Source: Haloarcula laminariae
GTDB taxonomy: Archaea; Halobacteriota; Halobacteria; Halobacteriales; Haloarculaceae
Direction: 5' to 3'
Assembly: GCF_025457605.1 (NCBI RefSeq)
Contig: NZ_JAMZFY010000001.1
Coordinates: 186,001-250,000, forward strand
Length of the DNA: 64,000 nucleotides
The notes below the pieces were generated by a model that worked only from the letters and a program-made list of their open reading frames with translations, was not told where the DNA came from and ran no database searches. This document shows, one piece after another, positions 52,247 to 60,530 of the stretch; the first letter of the stretch is position 1; each line of letters starts with the position of its first letter. The position numbers were made by a program, and so were the translations under genes.

Positions 52247-53254
52247 CTAGTTCTCGGTGATGTACTCGGCGACGTCGAGCATGCGACACGAGAAGCCGTA
52301 CTCGTTGTCGTACCAGGTGAGAATCTTCGTCAGGCCGTTGACGATGTTCGTCGAGTTCAGGTCGACCTGCGAGGAGTAGGGGTCACCGAGGATGTCCGAG
52401 GAGACGATCTCCTCGTCGGTGACGCCCAGCGTCCCCTCGAGCTCGCCCGATGCGGCGTCCTCGAAGGCGGCGTTGACCTCCTCCTCGGTCACGTCGTCCT
52501 CGAGGTCGACGACCAGCTCGGTGATGGAGCCGTTCGGGACCGGGACGCGGATGGCCATCCCGTCGAGCTTCCCCTCAAGCTGGGGGAGGACCTCGGTTGC
52601 CGCCTGTGCGGCGCCCGTCGAGGTCGGGATGATGTTCTCCGCCGCGGCGCGGCGCCGGCGGGGCTTGCTGTTGGGGCCGTCCATCAGGTTCTGGGAGCCG
52701 GTGTAGGCGTGGACGGTCGTCAGCTGGCCAGACTCGATGCCGAACGCGTCGTCCAGCACCTTCGCGACCGGCGTGATGGAGTTCGTCGTACAGGAGGCGT
52801 TCGAGACGACGTCCTCGCCGTCGTACTCGTCCTCGTTGACCCCGTAGACGATTTGCTTGACCTCCTTGTCGCCTTTCGGCGGGGCGGAGATGAGCACCTT
52901 GTCGGCGCCCGCTTCGAGGTGCTGGGCGGCGTCGTCGTAGGTGCGGAAGATGCCGGTCGCCTCGAAGGCGACGTCGACGTCGAGCTCGTCCCACGGCAGC
53001 TCTGTGGGGTCGGTCTCGTGGAAGACGCCGGCCTCGAAGTCCGTCCCGTCGACGCTCAGGACGCCGTCCTCGACGCCCGCTCCGGGCAGTTCGCCCATGA
53101 CGGTGTCGTACTTGGCGAAGTAGTCGATCTCGCTGTCGTCCATCACGTCGTTGATACCGACGATCTCGACGTTGTCGTTGTCCAGCGAAGCGCGCATTAC
53201 GTTGCGGCCGATACGGCCGAAGCCGTTCAGGCCGACGCGGACTGGGTCACTCAT
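52247..53254 (-). CDS. gap: glyceraldehyde-3-phosphate dehydrogenase, bacterial type I
   Basis: 335 residues. NAD loop GLNGFGRIGRNVMR, catalytic Cys155 in SNASCTTNS, His182 in TTVHAYTGSQ, and NIIPTSTGAA. This is the bacterial-type (class I) enzyme rather than the archaeal type II enzyme. Next to pgk in the same orientation, so the two glycolytic steps are co-regulated. Confidence 0.96.
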   Translation of the reverse strand: MSDPVRVGLNGFGRIGRNVMRASLDNDNVEIVGINDVMDDSEIDYFAKYDTVMGELPGAGVEDGVLSVDGTDFEAGVFHETDPTELPWDELDVDVAFEATGIFRTYDDAAQHLEAGADKVLISAPPKGDKEVKQIVYGVNEDEYDGEDVVSNASCTTNSITPVAKVLDDAFGIESGQLTTVHAYTGSQNLMDGPNSKPRRRRAAAENIIPTSTGAAQAATEVLPQLEGKLDGMAIRVPVPNGSITELVVDLEDDVTEEEVNAAFEDAASGELEGTLGVTDEEIVSSDILGDPYSSQVDLNSTNIVNGLTKILTWYDNEYGFSCRMLDVAEYITEN

Positions 53255-53443
53255 TCCTCTAGTGAAGCGCCGACCCGGAGTAAAGAGTTTTCGGAGTTAA
53301 CTCGGTTCCGAATTGTATTTTCCCCTCTCATGTATCGTCCAGAAGGTGTGCCGGCTGCCGCTGTACCCGCCGACGGCCGCCCCGGCGGCGGGCCGTGTCC
53401 GTCAGAAGGCTTTTGAGACAGTCGCACATACCACCCGCTACTG

Positions 53444-53827
53444 ATGAGACGGGACGACGACGACCCCTTCGACGAGTTCTTCCGGGAGATAGAGCGGATG
53501 ATGGACGAGATGATGGGCTCGGAAGGGGACGTCCACATCGACCGCGATGGGCCCGCCGACGGCGGTGACCTCCACGTCGACGTTCACGAGACCGACGAGC
53601 ACGTCCGCGTCGTCGCCGACATCCCCGGCGTCGAGAAGGACGGCATCGACCTGAAATGCGACGGGAGCGTCCTCACCATCGACGCCGGCACGCACAACCG
53701 CGAGTACCACGAGCGGCTCACCCTCCCCAGCCGCGTCGACGAGCACTCCGCCTCGGCAACCTACAACAACGGCGTCCTCGAAGTCACCTTCGACCGCGAG
53801 GACGAGTCCGCCGACATCGAGCTGTAA
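53444..53827 (+). CDS. Hsp20-family small heat-shock protein
   Basis: 127 residues. Acidic N-terminus with FREIERMMDEMMG, an alpha-crystallin domain (DLHVDVHETDEHVRVVADIPG is quoted here in part: DEHVRVVADIPGV), the LTLPSRVDE strand and the NGVLEVTF motif. The C-terminal I-x-I anchor is replaced by ADIEL. ATP-independent chaperone that prevents aggregation. Divergent from gap. Confidence 0.9.
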   Translation: MRRDDDDPFDEFFREIERMMDEMMGSEGDVHIDRDGPADGGDLHVDVHETDEHVRVVADIPGVEKDGIDLKCDGSVLTIDAGTHNREYHERLTLPSRVDEHSASATYNNGVLEVTFDREDESADIEL

Positions 53828-53845
53828 GGTCCCGTCGACGCTGTT

Positions 53846-54709
53846 TTACCCGTTCGCTGTCGCCCGAACCAGCGCCGCCACTCCGTCCCAGAACCCCGCC
53901 TCGTACTTCGTCGCGCTGTCGATGGTCGGCCGTGCGTTGGTCTCGTTGACCACCGTCCGGTCGTCGGTCACGAGCAGGTCGACGCCGAGGTAGTCGATAT
54001 CGAGGGCGTCGGCGGCCCGCTCGGCCAGCCGCCGGAGGTCGTCGGGCAGGTCGACCCCCTCGGCGACCGCGCCCCGGTGGACGTTGTGCTTCCAGCGGCC
54101 GCGCTCGCGGGCGTCGGTCGGCAACCGTCGCTCGACCGCGCCGACGTACTCGCCACCGACGACCATCGCCCGGTAGTCGCGGGCGCCGGGGAGGAACTCC
54201 TGGACGAGGAAGGAGCGGTCGCCGGTCGCCCGGTAGTCGTGGACCAGGTCGAGGTAGTCGGCGATGCCCAGGAAGGAATCCAGGTCCCGGGCCGTCGTCA
54301 CGCCGACGCCGCGGGTCGTGGAGTTGGGCTTGACCACGACCGGCGGGTCCAGCGCCTCGTAGGCCGCGACCAGCTCGGACTCGTCGGCCGGGTTCGACAC
54401 CATGACGCTCTCGGGGACCGGCACGTCCGCCCGGCCCAGCCGGGCCAGCACGTCGGCCTTGTTGCGCGACCGGAGGACGGCCTCGCGGCCGTTGACCCAC
54501 GGCACGGAGAGCATGGCGTCGGCGACCCCGCCCTCCATCATCCGCGACGGGTAGACAAAGCCCACGTCGTAGTCGTCGTAGGGACTCCCCGCGAGGGGAA
54601 TCGCGCGCTCGGTTGTGGCGACGTGACCGACCTCGATGCCCCGGTCGGCCAGGGGCTCGCGCATGCGCTCGTAGGTCTCGCTGTTCGTGGCGACCGCGAG
54701 CCGTAGCAT
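53846..54709 (-). CDS. RimK-like ATP-grasp ligase
   Basis: 287 residues. ATP-grasp features are PVVVKPNSTTRGVGV, LVQEFLPGARDYRAMVVGG, the metal-binding DYLGVDLL and VNETNARPTI. The N-terminal domain (MLRLAVATNSETYERMREPL) fits the RimK group, which ligates amino acids such as glutamate to proteins or small molecules. The stop is 18 bases from the convergent Hsp20 gene. Substrate unknown. Confidence 0.88.
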   Translation of the reverse strand: MLRLAVATNSETYERMREPLADRGIEVGHVATTERAIPLAGSPYDDYDVGFVYPSRMMEGGVADAMLSVPWVNGREAVLRSRNKADVLARLGRADVPVPESVMVSNPADESELVAAYEALDPPVVVKPNSTTRGVGVTTARDLDSFLGIADYLDLVHDYRATGDRSFLVQEFLPGARDYRAMVVGGEYVGAVERRLPTDARERGRWKHNVHRGAVAEGVDLPDDLRRLAERAADALDIDYLGVDLLVTDDRTVVNETNARPTIDSATKYEAGFWDGVAALVRATANG

Positions 54710-55327
54710 ACCCGCCCGTTCGCTCGGACGGACAAAAGTGTACGGTCGGCCGACGCAGTATGATCGGGTCCGATTCTGTAGCTGTCGAGAGAGCAGTGCC
54801 CACTGTCACTGATGACTACCGCTGGAAAGCCCTCACCCGCTCGCGGTCGCTGGCCGACATATCTCGCTCGCTGCGCTCGCTCGACAGGGGTCGCCCAGCG
54901 ACCGCCACCGGGCTCGCCCTTTCAGTCCACCAGGGACAGTAATATGCGCGACAGAGCACTCACGTATCACTCGCCAATCTCTACGGCTCACTCCGTTAAC
55001 CGCTCCGTCGCGAGGAATCTCCTTACGGTCCATTCCTCGCCTTCCCCGGTCGCTCGCATCTGCGAGCGACACGCGTTTTGAGTATCAGTAGCGACTGCTG
55101 TGGCCGGGAGCGCGTTTCATCGCGCGACGACGGGGAAGGGCAGGCCTGCCTGCGCGAAGACAAGCTAGTCAGCAAGAAACGTCCGGCGGCGTAGCCGCCG
55201 GTTCGACCGCAGCGCGCGGACCGCCACGCGGCGAAGCCGCGTGAAGGGAGCACGCCGCGGTTTTCCCCAAGTTTTCACACGACGGAGGGCGCCGTAGGCG
55301 CCCGACGGAGTTGCAAAAAGTGGGAGC
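54710..55327. other. 618-base gene-free region with repeat-like and structured parts
   Basis: The segment 54812-54940 translates in one frame to a phrase (TRSRSLADISRSLRSLDRGR) that I recall as spurious short proteins all over haloarchaeal genomes, so it is probably a dispersed non-coding repeat. The right part, 55183-55303, carries three perfect hairpins (separate entry). No convincing gene. Confidence 0.45.
55183..55303 (-). terminator. three hairpins behind the L10e gene
   Basis: Three exact stem-loops with 3-base loops: 55183-55201 (CCGGCGGC, GTA, GCCGCCGG), 55225-55243 (CACGCGGC, GAA, GCCGCGTG) and 55287-55303 (GGGCGCC, GTA, GGCGCCC). They lie within 150 bases 3' of the rpl10e stop and would all be in its transcript. 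They may protect or terminate the mRNA. Confidence 0.45.
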
Positions 55328-55861
55328 TCAGGAAATGAGGAGCTCTTCGCCCTTTTCGACCTTGATGCGACAGGCGGGCGTGATCTTGTTGTACGCACGG
55401 CGGAACGCCTCCTTGACGTGGTCGGCGTCCTCGACGTTGCAGTAGGCGGTAAAGAGCTGCTCGCCGGCCTGCATCCGGGCGGCGGTGCCGACAATCTTCC
55501 CGAAGGCGGCCCGCATCCCGTCGGAGACACGGTCGGCGCCGGCGCCGGTCGCCTGCTTGTTCTCGCGCAGGACCTGGTGGGGGAACTTCCGCAGGGTCAT
55601 GCGGTAGTCACCCTCCTCGCCGATGGTCTTGATGAGGTGGCGGTTCGCGGAGAGGCGCGAGGCCTCCAGCGAGCCGTGACGGAGCTGGACCTCTTCCTCG
55701 ACGATGAGGCTGATCTGGACGGGGTACTCGTCCTTGTCTTTGGTCTTGCGACCCATCTCGTGCTGTGCGATCTTCGAACCGGGGATGCCCGTGATGTACT
55801 CGCGCCGGGTGTAGGACGGCTTGTCGATGTCCCGGTACATCGAGGCTGGTTTGTCGGACAT
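55328..55861 (-). CDS. rpl10e: 50S ribosomal protein L10e (uL16)
   Basis: 177 residues, the archaeal length. The start [20 protein letters not shown] and [13 protein letters not shown] are diagnostic for archaeal L10e, equivalent to bacterial L16. It sits near the peptidyl-transferase centre and helps tRNA placement. A single gene, as in other haloarchaea. Confidence 0.95.
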   Translation of the reverse strand: MSDKPASMYRDIDKPSYTRREYITGIPGSKIAQHEMGRKTKDKDEYPVQISLIVEEEVQLRHGSLEASRLSANRHLIKTIGEEGDYRMTLRKFPHQVLRENKQATGAGADRVSDGMRAAFGKIVGTAARMQAGEQLFTAYCNVEDADHVKEAFRRAYNKITPACRIKVEKGEELLIS

Positions 55862-56036
55862 AGGTACTCTTGGTGGAGACGTGGCCGAGCGTCGGGATAA
55901 GAGCTTCGAAGGGCCGACGAACGGATGTGTCGGGGTGACATGGCCCCCGATTGGGGCAGCTGCGGCGCTCTGACCGGTAACGCGCGTGTAACCTCGCTTG
56001 GGTGTTTATGCCGGTCGGGCGCGAAGAGCGGGTATC

Positions 56037-57086
56037 ATGAACATGCTCGTCGACGGCGAATGGCGGACAGACGCGTATCAGAGTACGAACGAGGACGGGG
56101 AGTTCGACCGACAGGAGACCAGTTTCCGCGACCGAATCAGGGCGTCGCCACGCGACGCCGAACAGTCGAGCGGCGACGAGCCGCGAGACGAGGACGACCC
56201 CGACGCCCGGTTCCAGCCCGAGGCCGGCCGCTATCACCTCTACGTCTCGAAGGCCTGCCCGTGGGCCCACCGCACGCTCCTCGTTCGGGCGCTGAAAGGG
56301 CTGGAAGACGCCATCAGCGTCGACGTGGTCGACCCGTTCCGCGACGAGGGCGGCTGGCAGTTCACGCCCGAGAAGGCCGGCTGCACCGAGGACTCGCTGT
56401 ACGGCTCCGACTACCTCCGGGAGCTGTACGTCGAGGCCGACCCCGACATGACCGGCCGCGTGACGGTGCCGGTCCTGTGGGACAAGCAGGAGGAGACCAT
56501 CGTCAACAACGAGTCCAAGGAGATTCTCCGGATGCTCGACACCGAGTTCGACGGTGTGGCCGAACACGACGTCGACCTCTACCCGGAGGGGTACCGAGAG
56601 GAGGTCGACCGCATCATCGAGGACATCTACGAGCCCATCAACAACGGCGTCTATCGCTCGGGCTTTGCCGACACGCAGACGGCCTACGATAACGCCGTCT
56701 CGGAGCTGTTCGACGCGCTGGACCACTGGGACCAGGTCCTCGAAGACCAGCGCTACCTCGCCGGGGACCGCCTCACCGAGGCGGACATCTGCATGTTCAC
56801 CACGCTTGTTCGCTTCGACGAGGTGTACCACACCCACTTCATGTGCAACCACAAGCTCATCCGCGAGTACGACAACCTCTGGCCCTACCTGCGTGACCTC
56901 TACCAGACGCCGGGCGTCGCCGGGACGGTGAACATGGACCACATCAAAGAGCACTACTACACCACCCACCCCGACGTGAGTCCCAAGCGCATCGTCCCGA
57001 TGGGGCCCGACCCCGACTTCGAGGCGCCCCACGACCGCGACGAGCTACCGGGTGAACCGCCCGCGGACCTGCTCGCGACGGCCTAA
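56037..57086 (+). CDS. glutathionyl-hydroquinone-reductase-like protein (GST Xi class)
   Basis: 349 residues from the ATG at 56037. The active-site Cys74 is in SKACPWAHR, and FRDEGGWQF, TVPVLWDKQEETIVNNES and the C-terminal GST helical domain (AGDRLTEADICMFTTLVRFD, here as AGDRLTEADICMF) identify the ECM4/YqjG family. These enzymes reduce glutathionyl-hydroquinones. Haloarchaea use gamma-glutamylcysteine instead of glutathione, so the thiol substrate probably differs. Overlaps the convergent next gene by four bases. Confidence 0.9.
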   Translation: MNMLVDGEWRTDAYQSTNEDGEFDRQETSFRDRIRASPRDAEQSSGDEPRDEDDPDARFQPEAGRYHLYVSKACPWAHRTLLVRALKGLEDAISVDVVDPFRDEGGWQFTPEKAGCTEDSLYGSDYLRELYVEADPDMTGRVTVPVLWDKQEETIVNNESKEILRMLDTEFDGVAEHDVDLYPEGYREEVDRIIEDIYEPINNGVYRSGFADTQTAYDNAVSELFDALDHWDQVLEDQRYLAGDRLTEADICMFTTLVRFDEVYHTHFMCNHKLIREYDNLWPYLRDLYQTPGVAGTVNMDHIKEHYYTTHPDVSPKRIVPMGPDPDFEAPHDRDELPGEPPADLLATA

Positions 57087-57805
57087 TCCGTCGCGTCGTT
57101 CGCTAGCTTCTCCGCGACCAGTTCTCTATCTCCCGGCTCGTTGACGTTGTGACACCACCCCGTCAGCTCGACGGTCTCGACGCGGTGGCCCCGGCCCACC
57201 AGGTCGTCGATGGCGTCGGTAATCTCGTACTCGCCGCGCGCTGAGGGAGCGATGCGGTCGAGCGCGGGGCCGATTTCGGGCCCGAAGGCGTAGAACCCCC
57301 GATTGACGAGCGTCGATGGCGGGTCGTCCGGTTTCTCGACCAGTCCCACCACGCGCCCGTGGTCGTCGGTCTCGACGACGCCCGTCGTTTCGGCTTGCCC
57401 CCGCGCGACGGACTCGACCAGCAGCGTCGCCGCGGCGGCGGTCTCCCGATGGCGCTCGACCACGCTGTCCAGGTTCGCCCGGCAGACGTTGTCGCCGTTC
57501 ATGACGACGAACGGCGCTTCGACGGCTGGCATCGCCTGCCGGAGCGCGTGGGCCGTCCCCAACTGCTCGGCCTGCTCGACGTATTCGACAGGGGTGTCGC
57601 GGTAGCTGTCGCCGTAGTGGGCGACGATATCGTCGCCTCGGTAGCCGACCACGACCGCGAGACGGTCGACGCCGACCGACAGCAGCGCGTCGAAGGCGTA
57701 CGAGAGCAGCGGCCGGCCGGCGACCGTGACGAGGGCCTTCGGCTGCTGGGCCGTCAGCGGGCGCAGCCGCGTCCCCTCACCGGCGGCCAGAACGACGCCG
57801 TCCAT
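57083..57805 (-). CDS. sugar-phosphate nucleotidyltransferase
   Basis: 240 residues. Nucleotide-binding start VVLAAGEGTRLRPLT with KALVTVAGRPLL, then VMNGDNVCR (Asp for metal) and VEKPDDPPS. Makes an NDP-sugar from NTP and a sugar-1-phosphate, for surface glycan or related paths. It lacks the C-terminal beta-helix acyltransferase part of GlmU-type proteins. Which sugar is used cannot be told. Confidence 0.85.
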   Translation of the reverse strand: MDGVVLAAGEGTRLRPLTAQQPKALVTVAGRPLLSYAFDALLSVGVDRLAVVVGYRGDDIVAHYGDSYRDTPVEYVEQAEQLGTAHALRQAMPAVEAPFVVMNGDNVCRANLDSVVERHRETAAAATLLVESVARGQAETTGVVETDDHGRVVGLVEKPDDPPSTLVNRGFYAFGPEIGPALDRIAPSARGEYEITDAIDDLVGRGHRVETVELTGWCHNVNEPGDRELVAEKLANDATD

Positions 57806-57877
57806 AGGTGGGTCGTCGGTCGCCACCCTCAAAATGGCCGGGTCAGATTTTTGCGCCCGCGCCACCGATACCCGACG

Positions 57878-58618
57878 ATGGTCGAGGACCGCTACGTTGG
57901 CGTCGCGTACCGTGACGGGTCGTGGCTGGCAGTGACGTTCACCGAGGCCGGCTACGAGGAGACGACCGTCTTCGACGGTATCGGCGACTGCTGGGCGGCC
58001 TACGAGGAGGCGGCGCGCCTGATTCTGGTCGACGTTCCAATCGGGCTCGTCGAGTCCGGTGACCCCGTCCGCCGGTGTGACGCGCTCGCCCGCGACCTGT
58101 TGGGACCGCGCAGGGGGGCCGTGTTCGACCCCCCGGTCCGGGAGGCGACCCGAAAGCGGCGCTACTCGGCGGCGAACCGGGTCCACGAGCGCAAGGCCGA
58201 CGCGGCGCTCTCGGCGGCGGCCTTCGAGCGCAGCGACGCCATCGCGATGTGTGACGAACTGCTCGCGGAGGTCCCCGAGGCCGCCGCGGTCGTCCGCAGC
58301 GCCCATCCGGAGCTCTGCTTTCGGGCCTTCGCGGGCGCGCCGCTGGAACACGATACGACGACCGCCGCGGGTTACGCCGAGCGGATGCGGACGCTCGCCG
58401 GGCGGGACCGCGACGCGCCGCCGGTCGTCCAGAGGGTGGCCGAGGCGACCGCGGGACACGCCGTGCCCGTGGCCGCGGTGCTCGATGCCGTGGTACTCGC
58501 GTATACGGCCGCGCCCGGCGGCGGCGAGCTACGGACGCTGCCCGCCGAGGCGCCGACCGACGGCAGCGGCCGCCCGATGGAACTGGTCTACCGGGCGGGC
58601 GCGCCGCTGGTCGGGTGA
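57878..58618 (+). CDS. DUF429-family RNase-H-fold protein
   Basis: 246 residues. YVGVAYRDGSWL, ILVDVPIGLVESG and the C-terminal AVLDAVVLAYTA give the acidic residues of the DUF429 RNase-H-like fold; AHPELCFRAFAG is the family signature. Function not known. Starts 72 bases from the divergent nucleotidyltransferase gene. Confidence 0.85.
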   Translation: MVEDRYVGVAYRDGSWLAVTFTEAGYEETTVFDGIGDCWAAYEEAARLILVDVPIGLVESGDPVRRCDALARDLLGPRRGAVFDPPVREATRKRRYSAANRVHERKADAALSAAAFERSDAIAMCDELLAEVPEAAAVVRSAHPELCFRAFAGAPLEHDTTTAAGYAERMRTLAGRDRDAPPVVQRVAEATAGHAVPVAAVLDAVVLAYTAAPGGGELRTLPAEAPTDGSGRPMELVYRAGAPLVG

Positions 58619-58686
58619 GAATACAGCCGTGGTGACGGGACCGTCACTCGGGTGTGTATAAACTGACTGCAGACAGAAAGCCCGTC

Positions 58687-58881
58687 TTACAGTCGCTCGA
58701 GGTTGGTCGCTCGCGGACCCTTGTCCGCTTGCTCGATGTCGAACTCGACTTCCTGACCCTCTTCGAGGTCAGGGCCGCCGACATCTTCCATGTGGAAGAA
58801 GACGTCCTCGTCTTCCTCGTCAGTGTCGATGAAGCCGTAGCCGCCGGTGTCGTTGAAGAAATCGACTTTGCCTTTCGCCAT
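58687..58881 (-). CDS. cspA: cold-shock protein, tandem copy 4 of 4
   Basis: 64 residues, the usual size. RNA-binding motifs RNP1 (GGYGFID) and RNP2 (VFFHMED) are present. The protein is identical to copies 2 and 3. Genes are on the minus strand and this is the last of the row; two bases separate it from the preceding copy. An RNA chaperone that melts secondary structure. Confidence 0.95.
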   Translation of the reverse strand: MAKGKVDFFNDTGGYGFIDTDEEDEDVFFHMEDVGGPDLEEGQEVEFDIEQADKGPRATNLERL

Positions 58882-58883
58882 CG

Positions 58884-59078
58884 TTAGAGACGCTCCAGGT
58901 TGGTCGCTCGCGGACCCTTGTCCGCTTGCTCGATGTCGAACTCGACTTCCTGACCTTCTTCGAGGTCCGGACCGCCGACATCCTCCATGTGGAAGAAGAC
59001 GTCCTCGTCTTCCTCGTCAGTGTCGATGAAGCCGTAGCCGCCGGTGTCATTGAAGAAATCGACTTTGCCTTTCGCCAT
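58884..59078 (-). CDS. cspA: cold-shock protein, tandem copy 3 of 4
   Basis: Identical in protein sequence (64 residues) to the copies at 58687 and 59081, but the DNA differs by several silent changes (for example GGTCCGG for GGTCAGG near 58965). Same two-base spacing, so the copies repeat every 197 bases. Confidence 0.95.
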   Translation of the reverse strand: MAKGKVDFFNDTGGYGFIDTDEEDEDVFFHMEDVGGPDLEEGQEVEFDIEQADKGPRATNLERL

Positions 59079-59080
59079 CG

Positions 59081-59275
59081 TTAGAGACGCTCCAGGTTGG
59101 TCGCTCGCGGACCCTTGTCCGCCTGCTCGATGTCGAATTCGACTTCCTGACCCTCTTCGAGGTCAGGGCCGCCGACATCCTCCATGTGGAAGAAGACGTC
59201 CTCGTCTTCCTCGTCAGTGTCGATGAAACCGTAGCCGCCGGTGTCGTTGAAGAAATCGACTTTACCTTTCGCCAT
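59081..59275 (-). CDS. cspA: cold-shock protein, tandem copy 2 of 4
   Basis: 64 residues, identical in protein to the two following copies. RNP1 GGYGFID and RNP2 VFFHMED intact. Starts two bases after the stop of copy 1, so the four genes must be read from one mRNA. Confidence 0.95.
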   Translation of the reverse strand: MAKGKVDFFNDTGGYGFIDTDEEDEDVFFHMEDVGGPDLEEGQEVEFDIEQADKGPRATNLERL

Positions 59276-59277
59276 CG

Positions 59278-59472
59278 TTAGAGCCTCGTGACGTTGTTGG
59301 CTCGCGGACCCTTGTCCGCCTGCTCGATGTCGAATTCGAGCTCCTGTCCTTCCTCGAGGTCCGGGCCGCCGATGTCTTCCATGTGGAAGAAGACGTCCTC
59401 GTCCGCGTCCTCAGTATCGATGAAACCGTAACCGCCAGTGTCGTTGAAGAAATCAACCGTTCCTTTCGCCAT
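59278..59472 (-). CDS. cspA: cold-shock protein, tandem copy 1 of 4 (diverged)
   Basis: First gene of the row, 64 residues from the ATG at 59472. Same fold, with nine or so replacements against the other copies (MAKGTVDFF; DTEDADEDVF; EDIGG; GQELEF; end RANNVTRL). The best-placed copy to be the ancestor of the row. The shared promoter should lie in the 164 bases up to 59636. Confidence 0.94.
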   Translation of the reverse strand: MAKGTVDFFNDTGGYGFIDTEDADEDVFFHMEDIGGPDLEEGQELEFDIEQADKGPRANNVTRL

Positions 59473-59636
59473 TGCAACCAAAGAGAGGCCGGGATGACGG
59501 ATAACAGTGTCGGTACAGTGTGAACCCCGAAAATCCGATAACCGCTAGACAGCGGCTGTGTGCTGTGTGATACGAACCACCAAGGGGTGGGTTCGGAGTC
59601 CCACCGTTCTTGGGACTCGGGGGTGACAGTGTCCGT

Positions 59637-60146
59637 ATGTTGCGTCGACTCCGCGAGAACGGCCCAGTCGTGCTCGTCCCGCTGGCGTGGACCTTCGCGA
59701 CCGCCGCACATCTGGACCTGCTCGCCCGTCGAACCGTCCTCATCGCTCATCTGGTGATGGTCGCCATCATCGCGGCCTTCACCGTCCTCTCCTGGCGGGA
59801 GATGACGGCGGGCGTCCTGCTGGTGTGGCGCCGCGTCCTCGTGGCCGGACTCGCGCTCACGCTCGTCGGGACGGCCGCGCTGCTTGTCGAGCCGCCGGTA
59901 GGCCCGCTGCTATCGGTGACTGTCGTCGGGTGGATGCTCGTCCCAGCGGCCGGTCTCGTCGCGACCGGGCGGCGAATCGACCGGCGCCCGCGGGCCTATA
60001 CGGGCGGCGGCGCGCTGAGCGCCGCCGGGGCCGCCATCTACGTCGGCGGCGTGGTCGGAACCGTTCCGGGGCTCGTCCTCGCCGGGCTGACTGTGACAAC
60101 CGTCGGCCAGACAGCCGGCATCGTCGCCGCGGTCTACGATTACTAG
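59637..60146 (+). CDS. five- or six-helix membrane protein
   Basis: 169 residues, mostly hydrophobic; membrane helices near 10-28, 33-52, 65-85, 93-112, 125-145 and 146-166. No family recognised. Divergent from the cold-shock row. The ATG at 59637 (MLRRLRENGPVV) places two arginines before the first helix. Confidence 0.65.
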   Translation: MLRRLRENGPVVLVPLAWTFATAAHLDLLARRTVLIAHLVMVAIIAAFTVLSWREMTAGVLLVWRRVLVAGLALTLVGTAALLVEPPVGPLLSVTVVGWMLVPAAGLVATGRRIDRRPRAYTGGGALSAAGAAIYVGGVVGTVPGLVLAGLTVTTVGQTAGIVAAVYDY

Positions 60147-60157
60147 CCCTGCGACGT

Positions 60158-60421
60158 TCAGAACGAGGCCAGTCCCTGCTTGAACTTCCGGATGATGTCC
60201 TTCTGCTGGAGGTAGCTCGCGGCCGCGAGCATCGTCGGCGCCCAGAGCCCGACGAAGATGCCGGTCTGTTTCTCGCCCCTGATGTAGAAGTTGTACCAGG
60301 AGAACAACACCGAGGCGGCCGCGGCGGCCGCGATGGGGTCGCCCGCGGACATCGGCGTCGAGTCCGCCACCTCGTCTATCTTCTCCCGTGCGTTCGCGTC
60401 GTCCTGCTGGAGCACTGACAT
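60158..60421 (-). CDS. small membrane protein
   Basis: 87 residues. A soluble acidic N-terminus (QQDDANAREKIDEVADSTPM), then two helices (DPIAAAAAASVLFSWYNFY and TGIFVGLWAPTMLAAASYL) and a basic tail. Convergent with the preceding gene. Unknown function. Confidence 0.6.
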   Translation of the reverse strand: MSVLQQDDANAREKIDEVADSTPMSAGDPIAAAAAASVLFSWYNFYIRGEKQTGIFVGLWAPTMLAAASYLQQKDIIRKFKQGLASF

Positions 60422-60530
60422 TGCGTTCGGACAAGGCGCGGCGTTTGCCTCGTCGTGGTGCCTGCAACTGCGGCCAGTTTATTGTCCCCGCTCGCCCGGC
60501 GGCGTCACGGCCCTGAGAGGGTACTCGTGC

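Noticed and set aside
54812-55081. An 89-codon frame in the gap before rpl10e.
   Set aside because: Looks like a translated dispersed repeat rather than a protein; no start context.
58687-59472. The cold-shock array as a sequencing or assembly artefact.
   Set aside because: The copies differ at several silent sites and copy 1 differs in protein, which an assembly duplication would not produce.
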